A program made the position numbers and the translations under genes. A stretch of DNA of 9,547 nucleotides from Gemmatimonadota bacterium (GTDB lineage Bacteria; Latescibacterota; UBA2968; UBA8231), in contig JAPOZF010000757.1 in assembly GCA_026706165.1 (NCBI GenBank), forward strand, positions 1 through 9,547, read 5' to 3'. Of this stretch, positions 1 through 6,578 are shown piece by piece. The notes under the pieces are model-generated. The model had not been told where the DNA came from. It saw only the letters and a list, made by a program, of their open reading frames with translations, and ran no database searches. Positions within the stretch are counted from its first letter, which is position 1, and each line of letters begins with the position of its first letter.

Positions 1-104
1 GCCGGAGCGGCGATGGCGCCAGGTGGAGCAAGAGAACCACGGTGTTTCTCCACAAGCACGGGGATGGCCGCCTCCAACTGGTAGGGATCGACCGGGAAGG
101 GTAG
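1..104 (+). CDS. Possible C-terminal end of an upstream gene (partial)
   Basis: Reading from base 3, 33 codons stay open to a TAG at 102-104. The peptide ends TTVFLHKHGDGRLQLVGIDR plus EG, which has the alternating polar and hydrophobic pattern of a terminal beta-hairpin, and its third codon positions are mostly G or C like the other genes here. A 7-bp hairpin lies 24 bases after the stop. The family is not recognised and only the tail is visible. A competing minus-strand reading is also open in this stretch, so the call is tentative. Confidence 0.3.
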   Translation, partial: RSGDGARWSKRTTVFLHKHGDGRLQLVGIDREG

Positions 105-128
105 GGTAGGAAAAGTTCCCCGGGATCC

Positions 129-150
129 ACTGGCCCTCGACCAGGCCAGT
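129..150 (+). terminator. Hairpin, possible weak terminator of the upstream gene
   Basis: ACTGGCC (129-135) and GGCCAGT (144-150) form a perfect 7-bp stem around an 8-base loop. It lies just after the putative upstream stop codon and before the sulfatase. No T-run follows, so it is not a canonical intrinsic terminator. The rest of 105-238 shows no clear promoter, only a small CAGAC/GTCTG inverted repeat at 193-203. Confidence 0.25.
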
Positions 151-238
151 TGCTCGACGTTTGCTCCCATCGCGTTTATCACTTCCCTCTGACAGACCGT
201 CTGACGCTCCTGACCTTCACCAGTAAACGGGTTCGCTC

Positions 239-1705
239 GTGAAAACCATTTTCATCCTCCTCGACTCACTGAACCGCCACTACCTCCGCAGCTACGGCCC
301 CTCCTGGGTGCAGACACCCAACATCGACCGCCTGGCGCGGCGGGGGCTGGTGTTCGACAACCACTACAGCTGCTCCCTTCCCTGCATGCCGGCGCGGCGC
401 GACCTCTACACCGGGCACGCCGGTTTCCTCGAGACCCCCTGGAGCCCGCTGCAGCCCTGGGACGACACCCTGCACGCGGAGCTTCGCCGGCAGCGCCAGA
501 CCTACAGCCACCTCATCACCGACCACTACCACTACTTCCACAGCGGCGGCGAGTTCTACCACGTCCAGTTCGACAGCTGGGAGTTCGCGCGCGGCCAGGA
601 GCGGGATGTCTGGCGGCCGCTGGTCGACCTGCCGCCACCGCCCCCCCACCTCGGCAAGTCGCAGCGCGGGTACTGGGCCAACCGCGCCTTCGCCGACACC
701 GGGAACGACGAGGACTACCCGACCCCGCAGTGCTTCGCCCGCGCCATCGAGTTCCTCGACGCCAACCACAACGCCGACAACTGGCACCTCCACCTCGAGT
801 GCTTCGACCCGCACGAGCCGTTCGCCTGCCCGGCGCACTACCGCGAGCTCTACGGCGACACCTGGGAAGGGGAGCACTTCGACTGGCCCGAGTACGCCCC
901 GGTGAGCGAGAGCCCCGAGGCGGTCGAGCATATCCGCAAGTCGTACGCCGGCACCCTGACCATGGCCGACGCCTGGCTCGGCAGGTTCCTCGACCGGATG
1001 GACGAGTTGAACATGTGGGAGGACACCGCCGTCCTCCTGAGCACCGACCACGGGTACCTGCTCGGCGAGCACGGGTACTGGGCCAAGAACTACATGTTCG
1101 ACTACGAGGAGCTGGTGCACATACCCCTGATCGTCTGCGCTCCCGGGGTCGGGCACGGCCGCGTGCCGGCCCTGACCTCGGCCCTCGACCTGATGCCGAC
1201 CTTCATGGAGCTGCACCGGGGGGAGCTGCCGCCCAACGTGCAGGGCCGCTCCCTCTGCCACCTGCTGCAAGGGGGCGGCAGCCACCACGACGCCGTACTC
1301 TTCGGCTACTTCGGCAAGGACATCAACCTGACCGACGGCCGCCACAGCTACTGCCGGCAGCCGCTGCCCGGCTCGTTCGCGTACAACCACGCCGCGGTGC
1401 TGTGCACATCACCCGACCCGGGCAGGATGGGAAATCCCCTGCACAGCCGGGAGGATCTCGCCGGGGCCGAGCACGGTCTCTTCCTGCCGCACACCCACGG
1501 CATTCCCCACCTGCGCCTGAAGGTGCCGTCGCACCGGCACCACAACGCCCCGGACTTCAACCCGGTCTACGATCTGGAGGCCGACCCGGGGCAGGAGAAC
1601 CCGGTCCGGGACGGCCGGCTGGAGGAGGAGCTGGCGGGAAAAATGAGGGAGCTGCTTAAGCGCTACGGAGCCCCGGAGAGCGAATTCAGGCGGGTGGGGC
1701 TGTAG
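239..1705 (+). CDS. Type I (formylglycine-dependent) sulfatase, probably cytoplasmic
   Basis: This 488-residue protein belongs to the sulfatase/alkaline phosphatase superfamily and should hydrolyse a sulfate ester, probably on a sugar. The activation motif is C49-M-P-A-R53 (C-x-P-x-R, where Cys becomes formylglycine), followed by the usual LYTGH. Likely metal and active-site residues are D9 in the first strand, H192 in FDPHEPF, D270-H271 in STDHGYLLGEHG, and K283. The catalytic core starts at residue 2 with no leader peptide, so export is unlikely. Start is GTG; an in-frame TAA at 224-226 rules out anything further upstream, and no strong ribosome binding site is visible. A Cys-type sulfatase needs a maturase (FGE or anSME) encoded elsewhere. 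The substrate cannot be deduced. It lies on the opposite strand from the other sugar genes. A fossil copy of its last codons lies at 3815-3853. Confidence 0.93.
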   Translation: MKTIFILLDSLNRHYLRSYGPSWVQTPNIDRLARRGLVFDNHYSCSLPCMPARRDLYTGHAGFLETPWSPLQPWDDTLHAELRRQRQTYSHLITDHYHYFHSGGEFYHVQFDSWEFARGQERDVWRPLVDLPPPPPHLGKSQRGYWANRAFADTGNDEDYPTPQCFARAIEFLDANHNADNWHLHLECFDPHEPFACPAHYRELYGDTWEGEHFDWPEYAPVSESPEAVEHIRKSYAGTLTMADAWLGRFLDRMDELNMWEDTAVLLSTDHGYLLGEHGYWAKNYMFDYEELVHIPLIVCAPGVGHGRVPALTSALDLMPTFMELHRGELPPNVQGRSLCHLLQGGGSHHDAVLFGYFGKDINLTDGRHSYCRQPLPGSFAYNHAAVLCTSPDPGRMGNPLHSREDLAGAEHGLFLPHTHGIPHLRLKVPSHRHHNAPDFNPVYDLEADPGQENPVRDGRLEEELAGKMRELLKRYGAPESEFRRVGL

Positions 1706-1718
1706 GGGTGGGGATACA

Positions 1719-1814
1719 AGTGGCCTGGTCCACCGCTTCAGGAAACATCTCCTGAGGAAACCTTAGCTTTAAAGATTCCTTCGAAACCAGGGCCACTGGT
1801 ATTCCGGAGAATAC
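1719..1814 (+). promoter_or_regulatory. Structured segment upstream of typA (possible leader RNA)
   Basis: Three inverted repeats nest in the gap between the sulfatase stop and typA. An outer stem pairs 1719-1729 with 1786-1797, 11 bp with one bulged G. Inside it, 1736-1743 pairs with 1750-1757, 8 bp with one G-U and loop AACATC. Just after it, GTATTC (1799-1804) and GAATAC (1809-1814) form a perfect 6-bp stem with loop CGGA. No T-run follows any stem, so simple termination is not the obvious role. If transcribed with typA, this would be a folded leader ending about 14 bases before the ribosome binding site. No known riboswitch was recognised and no confident promoter is seen. Confidence 0.35.
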
Positions 1815-1827
1815 GCCACACTCAGTT

Positions 1828-1833
1828 AGAGGA
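1828..1833 (+). promoter_or_regulatory. Ribosome binding site deciding the typA start
   Basis: AGAGGA lies 3 bases before the ATG at 1837 and touches the in-frame TTG at 1834. The spacing is short even for the ATG and impossible for the TTG, so ATG 1837 is the preferred start. Confidence 0.6.
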
Positions 1834-1836
1834 TTG

Positions 1837-3705
1837 ATGACCCAGCCCGAAACCGCAACCCACGACGCGGTGCAAACCGCACCCCGAACCGGCATCCGCA
1901 ACGTCGCCATCATTGCCCACGTCGACCACGGCAAAACCACCCTGGTCGACGGCATGCTCAAACAGAGCAATGTCTTCCAGGCCCACCAGCAAATCGCCGC
2001 ACGGGTCCTCGATTCCAACGATCTCGAGCGCGAGCGGGGCATCACGATCCTGGCGAAGAACACGGGCATCGTCTACGAGGGCACGACCATCAACATCGTC
2101 GACACCCCCGGGCACACCGACTTCGGCGGTGAAGTCGAGCGCATCATGAACATGGTCGACGGCGTGGTGTTGCTCATCGACGCCGTCGAGGGGCCGATGC
2201 CGCAGACGCGCTTCGTCCTCAAGCAAGCGCTGGAGCGCGGGCACAAGGCCGTCGTCGTGGTCAACAAGATCGACCGGCCCGCCGCTCGCCCCGACGCAGT
2301 GGTCGACGCCACTTTCGATCTGTTCATCGATCTCGGGGCCGACGACGAACAGGCCGACTTCCCCGTGGTGTACACCCGTGCCCTGGAGGGCCGCGCCGGA
2401 CTCGCTCCCGATCGGCTGGCCCAAAACCTGGTCCCCTTGTTCGATGCCATCGTCGGCCACCTCCCCCCGCCCCAGATCGCAATGGACGGCCCGCCGCAGT
2501 TGTTGGTCACGACCCTGGAGCACAGCTCGTATGTGGGCAGGATCGGCGTCGGCCGTTTGAGCAGCGGTTCGCTTGCCGCCGGTCAGGCGATCATGCACAT
2601 CGACGCCGAAGGCGGGATGCAGCCGGCCGCGGTCGGACAGGTTTTCGTCTTCCGCAACCTCAAGCGCGAGCCGGTCGAGCAAGTCCACGCCGGCAACATC
2701 GTCGCCGTCTCCGGCGTGCCCGCCATCGGTATCGGCGATACGCTGACCTGCCCGGAGCGACCGCTGGCGCTGCCGCCGATCAAAGTCGAAGAGCCTACGG
2801 TACGCATGGTCTTCAAGGTCAACGACAGCCCCTTCTCCGGGCGCGAGGGCCGCTTCGTGACCAGCCGCGAACTGCGCAGCAGGCTTTTCGAGGAGTTGGA
2901 GAGCAATGTCGCGCTGCGCGTGGAGGACCTGGAACGTTCGGGCGAGTTTGTCGTGTCCGGCCGGGGAGAGCTGCACCTCGCCATCCTGGTCGAGACCATG
3001 CGGCGCGAGGGCTACGAACTGGCCGTGAGCAACCCCGAGGTCATCTTTCGCCCGAGTGCCGGAGGTATCCTCGAACCCGTCGAGCGGGTTTTCATCGAGG
3101 TGCGTGCCGAGTATCTGGGGCCGGTCAGCGAAATCCTCGGCAAAAGGCGCGGGCGGCTGCAGGACATCCGCCACGGCGATGACGGCGTAGTCTACGCCGA
3201 ATTCCTGGTTCCCACCCGCGGAGTTCTGGGGTTTCGCCAGCCCTACATGAATGCCACGCGCGGTACGGGCACCTTCAACACGCTCTTCCACGATTACGAG
3301 CCGGTGGCCGGGGAGATCGACGTGCAGGAGCACGGCTCGCTCATCTCACACGAGCACGGAACCGCCAGCGCCTATGCCCTGGAGCATCTGCAGCAGCGCG
3401 GCACTTTTTTCATCAGCCCCGGGGAGGAAGTCTACGCCGGTCAAGTCGTCGGCCAGGCCATCCGCAACGAAGACCTGGTCGTCAACGTCTGCCGCACGAA
3501 ACACCAGACAGGCCACCGCGCTACGCCCAAGGCCATCATGGATTCACTCTCACCCCCGCGCATCCTGACGCTCGACGAGGCGATAGAATACCTGGGCAAC
3601 GACGAGCTCCTGGAAGTCACGCCCAAGGCCTTGCGCGTGCGCAAGAGAGAGCTGCAACACAGCCTGCGCTACCGCGCCGAAAAGAACGCCAGGAAAGAAG
3701 AATAA
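1837..3705 (+). CDS. typA: Ribosome-associated translational GTPase TypA/BipA
   Basis: TypA/BipA is an EF-G-like GTPase that binds the 70S ribosome and supports 50S assembly, cold growth and stress responses. This copy is 622 residues, close to the usual 600-615. Numbered from ATG 1837, it shows G1 AHVDHGKT (27-34), G2 RGIT with ILAKNT (67-75), G3 DTPGH (89-93) and G4 NKID (143-146). Then come the beta-barrel domain, the EF-G-like domains (near [20 protein letters not shown]) and the TypA-specific C-terminal domain ending in [12 protein letters not shown]. In the G5 region, where family members usually read YASAL, this protein reads YTRAL. The gene appears intact. Its neighbours are not translation genes: it sits alone between a sulfatase and a toxin-antitoxin locus. 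The long antisense reading frame over it is a composition artefact. Confidence 0.96.
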   Translation: MTQPETATHDAVQTAPRTGIRNVAIIAHVDHGKTTLVDGMLKQSNVFQAHQQIAARVLDSNDLERERGITILAKNTGIVYEGTTINIVDTPGHTDFGGEVERIMNMVDGVVLLIDAVEGPMPQTRFVLKQALERGHKAVVVVNKIDRPAARPDAVVDATFDLFIDLGADDEQADFPVVYTRALEGRAGLAPDRLAQNLVPLFDAIVGHLPPPQIAMDGPPQLLVTTLEHSSYVGRIGVGRLSSGSLAAGQAIMHIDAEGGMQPAAVGQVFVFRNLKREPVEQVHAGNIVAVSGVPAIGIGDTLTCPERPLALPPIKVEEPTVRMVFKVNDSPFSGREGRFVTSRELRSRLFEELESNVALRVEDLERSGEFVVSGRGELHLAILVETMRREGYELAVSNPEVIFRPSAGGILEPVERVFIEVRAEYLGPVSEILGKRRGRLQDIRHGDDGVVYAEFLVPTRGVLGFRQPYMNATRGTGTFNTLFHDYEPVAGEIDVQEHGSLISHEHGTASAYALEHLQQRGTFFISPGEEVYAGQVVGQAIRNEDLVVNVCRTKHQTGHRATPKAIMDSLSPPRILTLDEAIEYLGNDELLEVTPKALRVRKRELQHSLRYRAEKNARKEE

Positions 3706-3710
3706 AGCCC

Positions 3711-3735
3711 CTGTCGCCCGGCAGCGGAGCGACAG
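3711..3735 (+). terminator. Hairpin after typA, possible terminator
   Basis: CTGTCGC (3711-3717) and GCGACAG (3729-3735) form a perfect 7-bp stem with an 11-base loop, starting 6 bases after the typA stop. Position and shape suit a transcription end, but no T-run follows, so termination may be weak or rely on Rho. Confidence 0.4.
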
Positions 3736-3767
3736 ATGAAGCCGGACGCGGCGGAAAATGGATTCCT

Positions 3768-3801
3768 CCTCAGCCGCTCCGCTTTTCCCGCCAGTACCCC
3801 T
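3768..3801 (-). pseudogene. Fossil of an epimerase gene 3' end
   Basis: These 34 bases match 4593-4626, the last codons of the epimerase gene in this window, at 32 of 34 positions (differences at 3778 and 3785) and in the same orientation. Read on the minus strand they encode GYWREKRSG then TGA, against GYWRDKRGG then TGA in the intact gene. The changes are conservative (D to E, G to S), as expected of a paralogous coding sequence. Similarity stops two bases past the stop codon and again after about ten codons, where the sulfatase-like fragment follows. No rest of the gene is present. Confidence 0.65.
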
Positions 3802-3814
3802 TCCCCCTGATCCT

Positions 3815-3853
3815 CCTCAGACCGAGTTCAGGCAGGTGGGGTTGAGAGCCTGA
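3815..3853 (+). pseudogene. Fossil of a sulfatase gene 3' end
   Basis: Bases 3815-3844 match 1673-1702, the last sense codons of the sulfatase, at 24 of 30 positions. In that frame the fragment encodes PQTEFRQVGL against PESEFRRVGL in the intact sulfatase; several differences are silent (GAG/GAA, TTG/CTG). The homologue of the TAG stop is lost and the frame ends at TGA 3851-3853. The match is short, but it is in phase with the coding frame, lies at the same gene end, and abuts the epimerase fossil, which makes chance unlikely. Nothing upstream resembles the rest of a sulfatase. Confidence 0.5.
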
Positions 3854-3874
3854 GGGGCCTAGCCTGTTGCCAGA

Positions 3875-3895
3875 CGCGCCAAAGGCGACGGCGCG
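3875..3895. repeat. Small inverted repeat downstream of higA
   Basis: CGCGCC (3875-3880) and GGCGCG (3890-3895) form a 6-bp inverted repeat about 40 bases past the higA stop. It could end minus-strand transcripts, but no T-run follows in that direction. The remainder of 3854-3936 shows only a run of seven C's. Confidence 0.2.
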
Positions 3896-3936
3896 AGTTC
3901 CGGGAAAGAAAATCCCTCCCCCCCGCGCAAATTCGC

Positions 3937-4242
3937 CTAACCAGCCCTCACCTCGAGGGTCGGTATCCCGGAAACGTCCACGGTGCGCTCCGCGACTGCC
4001 AGATCGTAGAGGCGCTGCAGGTTGACCCAGAAGCCGGCCCCGTTGCCGAACAGCTTGCCGAAACGAACCGCCATCTCGGCGGTCACCGGCTGCCTCTCGT
4101 TGAGGATGTCGTAAAGGGTCTGCCGGGATATCCCGAGCGCCCTGGCCACCGCTGTCTTGCTCATGGAAAGCGCAGGCAGGATATCCTCGCGCAGGATCTC
4201 CCCAGGATGCACCGGCTCAATGGAAAGGTGTCTTCTGATCAT
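3937..4242 (-). CDS. higA: HigA-type antitoxin, XRE-family HTH protein
   Basis: This 101-residue protein is a HigA-like addiction-module antidote, which neutralises HigB and represses its own operon by DNA binding. The N-terminal signature PVHPGEILREDILPALSMS (residues 10-28) is typical of the family. The helix-turn-helix spans about residues 29-50 (KTAVARALGISRQTLYDILN), followed by the usual VTAEMAVRFGKLFGNGAGFW and LQRLYDL. Length is normal and the frame is intact. The ATG overlaps the TGA of the upstream toxin gene by one base (TGATG), the usual coupling in higBA operons. GAGGA about 9 bases upstream, inside higB, can serve as ribosome binding site. Since higB is disrupted, this may now be an orphan antitoxin or just a repressor. 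Confidence 0.9.
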   Translation of the reverse strand: MIRRHLSIEPVHPGEILREDILPALSMSKTAVARALGISRQTLYDILNERQPVTAEMAVRFGKLFGNGAGFWVNLQRLYDLAVAERTVDVSGIPTLEVRAG

Positions 4243-4520
4243 CAGTGATAGTCCTCGATGTCAACGTCCGCGGCACCGTCATCGTCCCAACCGAATGTGA
4301 CGCGCACATTGGCCGTCAAGCGGACCGAGTACCGGCCCTCACGGTCGCCCTTCAGGGGATGAAAAATACGATCCGGGATAGTTCATCTGCTCAGGTCGTT
4401 CCGCCGCTTCGAGAGCCACATGATCCGCCGCAGCTTCCGAGTCCAATCTGCGTCCAGACCCTTCGTTTGGCCCTTTGTCCAGTAATTCCGAAGAGCCTTG
4501 TGGCGAATGCTTCCGATCAT
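4242..4520 (-). pseudogene. higB: HigB-type toxin gene disrupted by two frameshifts
   Basis: HigB toxins are RelE-fold ribosome-dependent mRNA endonucleases of about 92 residues. Here an ATG at 4520 opens MIGSIRHKALRNYWTKGQTK and continues to RKLRRIM, a typical HigB N-terminus. The family pattern then jumps frame near 4416-4418 (apparent loss of one base, possibly in a G-run) into ALEAAERPEQMNYPGSYF. It jumps back at the five-A run 4362-4366 (one extra base) into HPLKGDREGRYSV and on to DVDIEDYH and TGA. The two shifts compensate, so the locus spans exactly 93 codons with stop, the normal length. Read straight from the ATG, the frame hits TGA at 4383-4385. The conserved HPLKGDR segment and terminal Tyr-His are still encoded. 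It is either a true pseudogene or a victim of two homopolymer sequencing errors. Confidence 0.85.
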
Positions 4521-4536
4521 GCTTCAACGAAGCATG
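4518..4536 (-). promoter_or_regulatory. Palindromic operator over the higB start codon
   Basis: CATGCTTC (4518-4525) and GAAGCATG (4529-4536) form a perfect 8-bp inverted repeat with a 3-base spacer, and the left arm contains the higB start codon. HigA antitoxins bind such palindromes at their own promoters, so this is the likely autoregulatory operator. Binding is inferred from position and symmetry. Confidence 0.6.
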
Positions 4537-4539
4537 GAA

Positions 4540-4554
4540 ACAGCCGGCTGTCAA
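4540..4554 (-). promoter_or_regulatory. Putative higBA promoter: -35 box with adjacent palindrome
   Basis: On the minus strand a perfect TTGACA lies at 4554-4549, followed by the 12-base palindrome ACAGCCGGCTGT (4540-4551), which overlaps it. A -10 element at normal spacing would fall inside the operator, but the sequence there (TTCGTT) is a poor match. The layout fits a promoter that the antitoxin can block; the -10 is not convincing. The 74-base gap to the epimerase stop indicates separate transcription. Confidence 0.4.
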
Positions 4555-4594
4555 GTGGTGCCTTACAGACAGCGCTGAATTCGGCAAACCGGCC

Positions 4595-5338
4595 TCAGCC
4601 GCCCCGCTTGTCCCGCCAGTACCCCTCCAGACCGTCGCGCGGCTCCCACCCGAGAATACGCCGGGCCTTGCCGGTCCGCACCTGGTCCTGCGGCAGGTCC
4701 GCGGTGATGAAGAACGCCTCGCACTTCGACGGCAGCGCCTCGAGATCCGCCTCCAAGGCGCAGCGGACCGCGGCGGCCGCGTCGCGGAAGGTGACGGCGA
4801 ACGGGTTCATCCCGGCTTGCGGACCGACGGAAGGGTGCGGCTCGCAGAACCGGGAGAAGAGCAGGGTCAGGACGTGGATCGGCTGCCGTTCGGAGAACAG
4901 GCGGCAGATCTCCTGGCCCAGCGACTTGCTGAGCGCGTAGAGCCCGGTTCCCGGGTGCGGCGGAATCTCCTCGGCGATGCCGAAGTCCCAGGTCAGGTAG
5001 CGCGGCCCGGCGAGGGTGAACCGGGGGCCGGTGTTGACGAAGCGGCGGTGCCCGGTCTCGACCGCGGCCCTCAGCCCGTTCCAGGTGCCGCGCGTGTTGA
5101 CGTCGAAGGCGCCGCGGCGGTCCCGGCGCGACACCGGGCAGTTGACGATGGCGTCGGTCCCCTCGGCCGCGGCCCGCACCTGCTCGTAGTCGGCGACGTC
5201 GACCTGCATGGTCTCGTGCGGGCCGTCCACAGGGACCACGTCGGTGATGCGCAGGTCGCAATCACTTGCAAGCTCCCTGACGACGTGCGGTCCGAGATAG
5301 CCGTTTCCGCCGAGCAGCAGGATGCGCGGCCTAGGCAA
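4595..5338 (-). CDS. NAD-dependent epimerase/dehydratase family protein (extended SDR)
   Basis: This 247-residue protein has the Rossmann signature G10-G-N-G13-Y-L-G16 after the first strand (RILLLGG), an acidic strand-2 end (TD, 32-33), DVAD (47-50), and the catalytic Y134-x-x-x-K138 in LYALSKSLGQE. The usual active-site Ser is probably replaced by T103 in VNTGPRF. It should oxidise, reduce or epimerise a sugar or sugar acid using NAD(P). The compact size and the dehydratase-like partner suggest a uronate or aldose dehydrogenase step, which is an inference. The start is TTG, supported by a strong ribosome binding site 6 bases upstream and by the nearness of the GxxGxxG motif. It overlaps the upstream enolase-superfamily gene by 8 bases, so the two are probably translationally coupled. 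A fossil of its 3' end lies at 3768-3801. Confidence 0.88.
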   Translation of the reverse strand: MPRPRILLLGGNGYLGPHVVRELASDCDLRITDVVPVDGPHETMQVDVADYEQVRAAAEGTDAIVNCPVSRRDRRGAFDVNTRGTWNGLRAAVETGHRRFVNTGPRFTLAGPRYLTWDFGIAEEIPPHPGTGLYALSKSLGQEICRLFSERQPIHVLTLLFSRFCEPHPSVGPQAGMNPFAVTFRDAAAAVRCALEADLEALPSKCEAFFITADLPQDQVRTGKARRILGWEPRDGLEGYWRDKRGG

Positions 5339-6578
5339 AGGCGACTCCTCCCCTGCCCTCGAGCCCGGCGTAGCGCTGCGCGAACCCTGGGCTGCCGTTG
5401 TCGTCTATCACCTCGAGGTTGGAGCCGGCCTCGAAGATCGGCAGCCCGGCCTGCCGGTAGCGCCCGTGGAAGGCGCTGCGGTTGCCGGCGATCTCGACGA
5501 TTTCGCCGCCGGCCCGGGTGTAGCGGTAGAAGTGGCGGGGCTCCTCCACGGTCGTGTAGTCGACTTTGTATTTCCCGATTGCCGCCTCGTCGATCTCGAC
5601 GCCGAGCCCGGGCCCGTCGGGCACCGGGTAGTAGCCGCCCCTCACATGGTGCGGGGTTTCGAGCAGCTGGGACTCGTAGATGTTCATGCAGGTGATCGCC
5701 GGCCACCGGGCTTCGCTGCAGACCGCGCCGACGTGCGCGGCCCAGGCAGTGGTAAGGCCGCTGCCGACCAGCTGCAGCCAGAACGGCTTGTTGGCCGCGG
5801 CGACGACCGCCTGCTGCCGCATGATCTGCGCCGCCCCGCCGCCGATGATGAGGCCGTCGGCGATGTCGTCCCGCAGGACCGTCATGATCGCGGGCCGGTC
5901 GACGTGCATCGCAACGGGCCGGTCGATCCGGGCGCGGATCTGCCGGTTTCCGGCGACGTCCTCCTGCGGTATCGGGGTCTCGATCATCGCCACCTGCTCG
6001 TACTGCTCCAGCGACTTCAGCAGAGGCACGGCGTTGGCGGAGTTGACGAGGTGGCCGTTGAAGTCGAGGTCGAGCCGGAACTGCGGCGGGACCACCTGAG
6101 CCACCGCCTCGATGCAGGCGTGCAGGTCCTGCCAGGGCCGCGTCTTCAGCTTGGCCGACATGTAGCCCCGGGCCGCCGCGGTCTCGCACTGCCGCGCCCA
6201 GCCTGCCGGGTCCATGTCGCAGGTCCACCAGGAGACCGGGCAGCGGTTGCGGACCCGGGGGCCGAGCAGGTCGCTGACCGGGACGTTCTCGTTCCTCGCA
6301 ACCGCGTCGAACAGGGCGATCTGGACGCCGCAGCCGAGGCTGTCGTCCCAGAGCAGCGAGGCGGCCTCGCTGCCGCGGATGCGCTCCTCGATGTCGTCGG
6401 GGACGCGGGCGTGGGTGGCGTTGAGGATGGTCTCCCCCCAGCCGGCGGCGCCGTTCTCCAGGGTCAGGCGGCACAGCTGGACGATACGCCACGGGGAGAT
6501 CCAGTACTTCAGGTAGCTGCCTGCATGCGGTTCGAACGGCACGTCGAGGTGGAAGAGCTCGACACGGGCAACCTTCAT
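5331..6578 (-). CDS. Enolase-superfamily protein, mandelate racemase/muconate lactonizing type
   Basis: The 415-residue protein has the N-terminal capping domain (residues 1-120, MKVARVELFHLDVPF) and the TIM-barrel of the mandelate racemase/muconate lactonizing subgroup. Members abstract a proton alpha to a carboxylate; most in sugar loci dehydrate aldonic or aldaric acids. K143-L-K145 is the K-x-K base motif, D172-F-N174 holds the first metal ligand, E200 in MIETPIP the second, and D227 in MHVDRP is the likely third. The usual family end, PGLGVEIDEAAI (323-334), is followed by about 75 further residues, which is unusual. The ATG is preceded by AGGAGGA with 5-base spacing. The 3' end overlaps the epimerase gene by 8 bases, suggesting successive steps, perhaps sugar oxidation then dehydration. 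Exact substrate unknown. Confidence 0.9.
   Translation of the reverse strand: MKVARVELFHLDVPFEPHAGSYLKYWISPWRIVQLCRLTLENGAAGWGETILNATHARVPDDIEERIRGSEAASLLWDDSLGCGVQIALFDAVARNENVPVSDLLGPRVRNRCPVSWWTCDMDPAGWARQCETAAARGYMSAKLKTRPWQDLHACIEAVAQVVPPQFRLDLDFNGHLVNSANAVPLLKSLEQYEQVAMIETPIPQEDVAGNRQIRARIDRPVAMHVDRPAIMTVLRDDIADGLIIGGGAAQIMRQQAVVAAANKPFWLQLVGSGLTTAWAAHVGAVCSEARWPAITCMNIYESQLLETPHHVRGGYYPVPDGPGLGVEIDEAAIGKYKVDYTTVEEPRHFYRYTRAGGEIVEIAGNRSAFHGRYRQAGLPIFEAGSNLEVIDDNGSPGFAQRYAGLEGRGGVAFA
5345..5353 (-). promoter_or_regulatory. Strong ribosome binding site for the TTG-started epimerase gene
   Basis: GGGGAGGAG on the minus strand ends 6 bases before the TTG at 5338 and lies within the last codons of the upstream gene. 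It is the reason for accepting the TTG start. Confidence 0.7.

Noticed and set aside
1..169. Minus-strand frame starting ATG at 169 and open to the left edge (56 codons)
   Set aside because: It could be a divergent gene, but it has no well-spaced ribosome binding site and no recognisable motif, and it overlaps the hairpin at 129-150. The plus-strand tail reading looks somewhat better; neither is certain.
1706..1833. Promoter for typA (TTTAAA near 1768 as a -10)
   Set aside because: No acceptable -35 box lies at the right distance, so it is not reported as a promoter.
1822..3333. 503-codon antisense reading frame over typA
   Set aside because: It mirrors typA codons in a GC-rich genome, shows no family motifs, and is Asp/Gly/Val/His-rich as expected of an antisense shadow.
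3758..3853. 31-codon plus-strand reading frame (ATG 3758 to TGA 3851-3853) passing through both gene-end fossils
   Set aside because: It is proline-rich, lacks a good ribosome binding site, and its sequence is explained by the antisense epimerase end plus the sulfatase end. Probably incidental.
4245..5695. Plus-strand frames over the higB and epimerase region (231 and 406 codons)
   Set aside because: They run antisense to the HigB remnant, the epimerase and part of the enolase-superfamily gene, all of which carry family motifs; these frames carry none.
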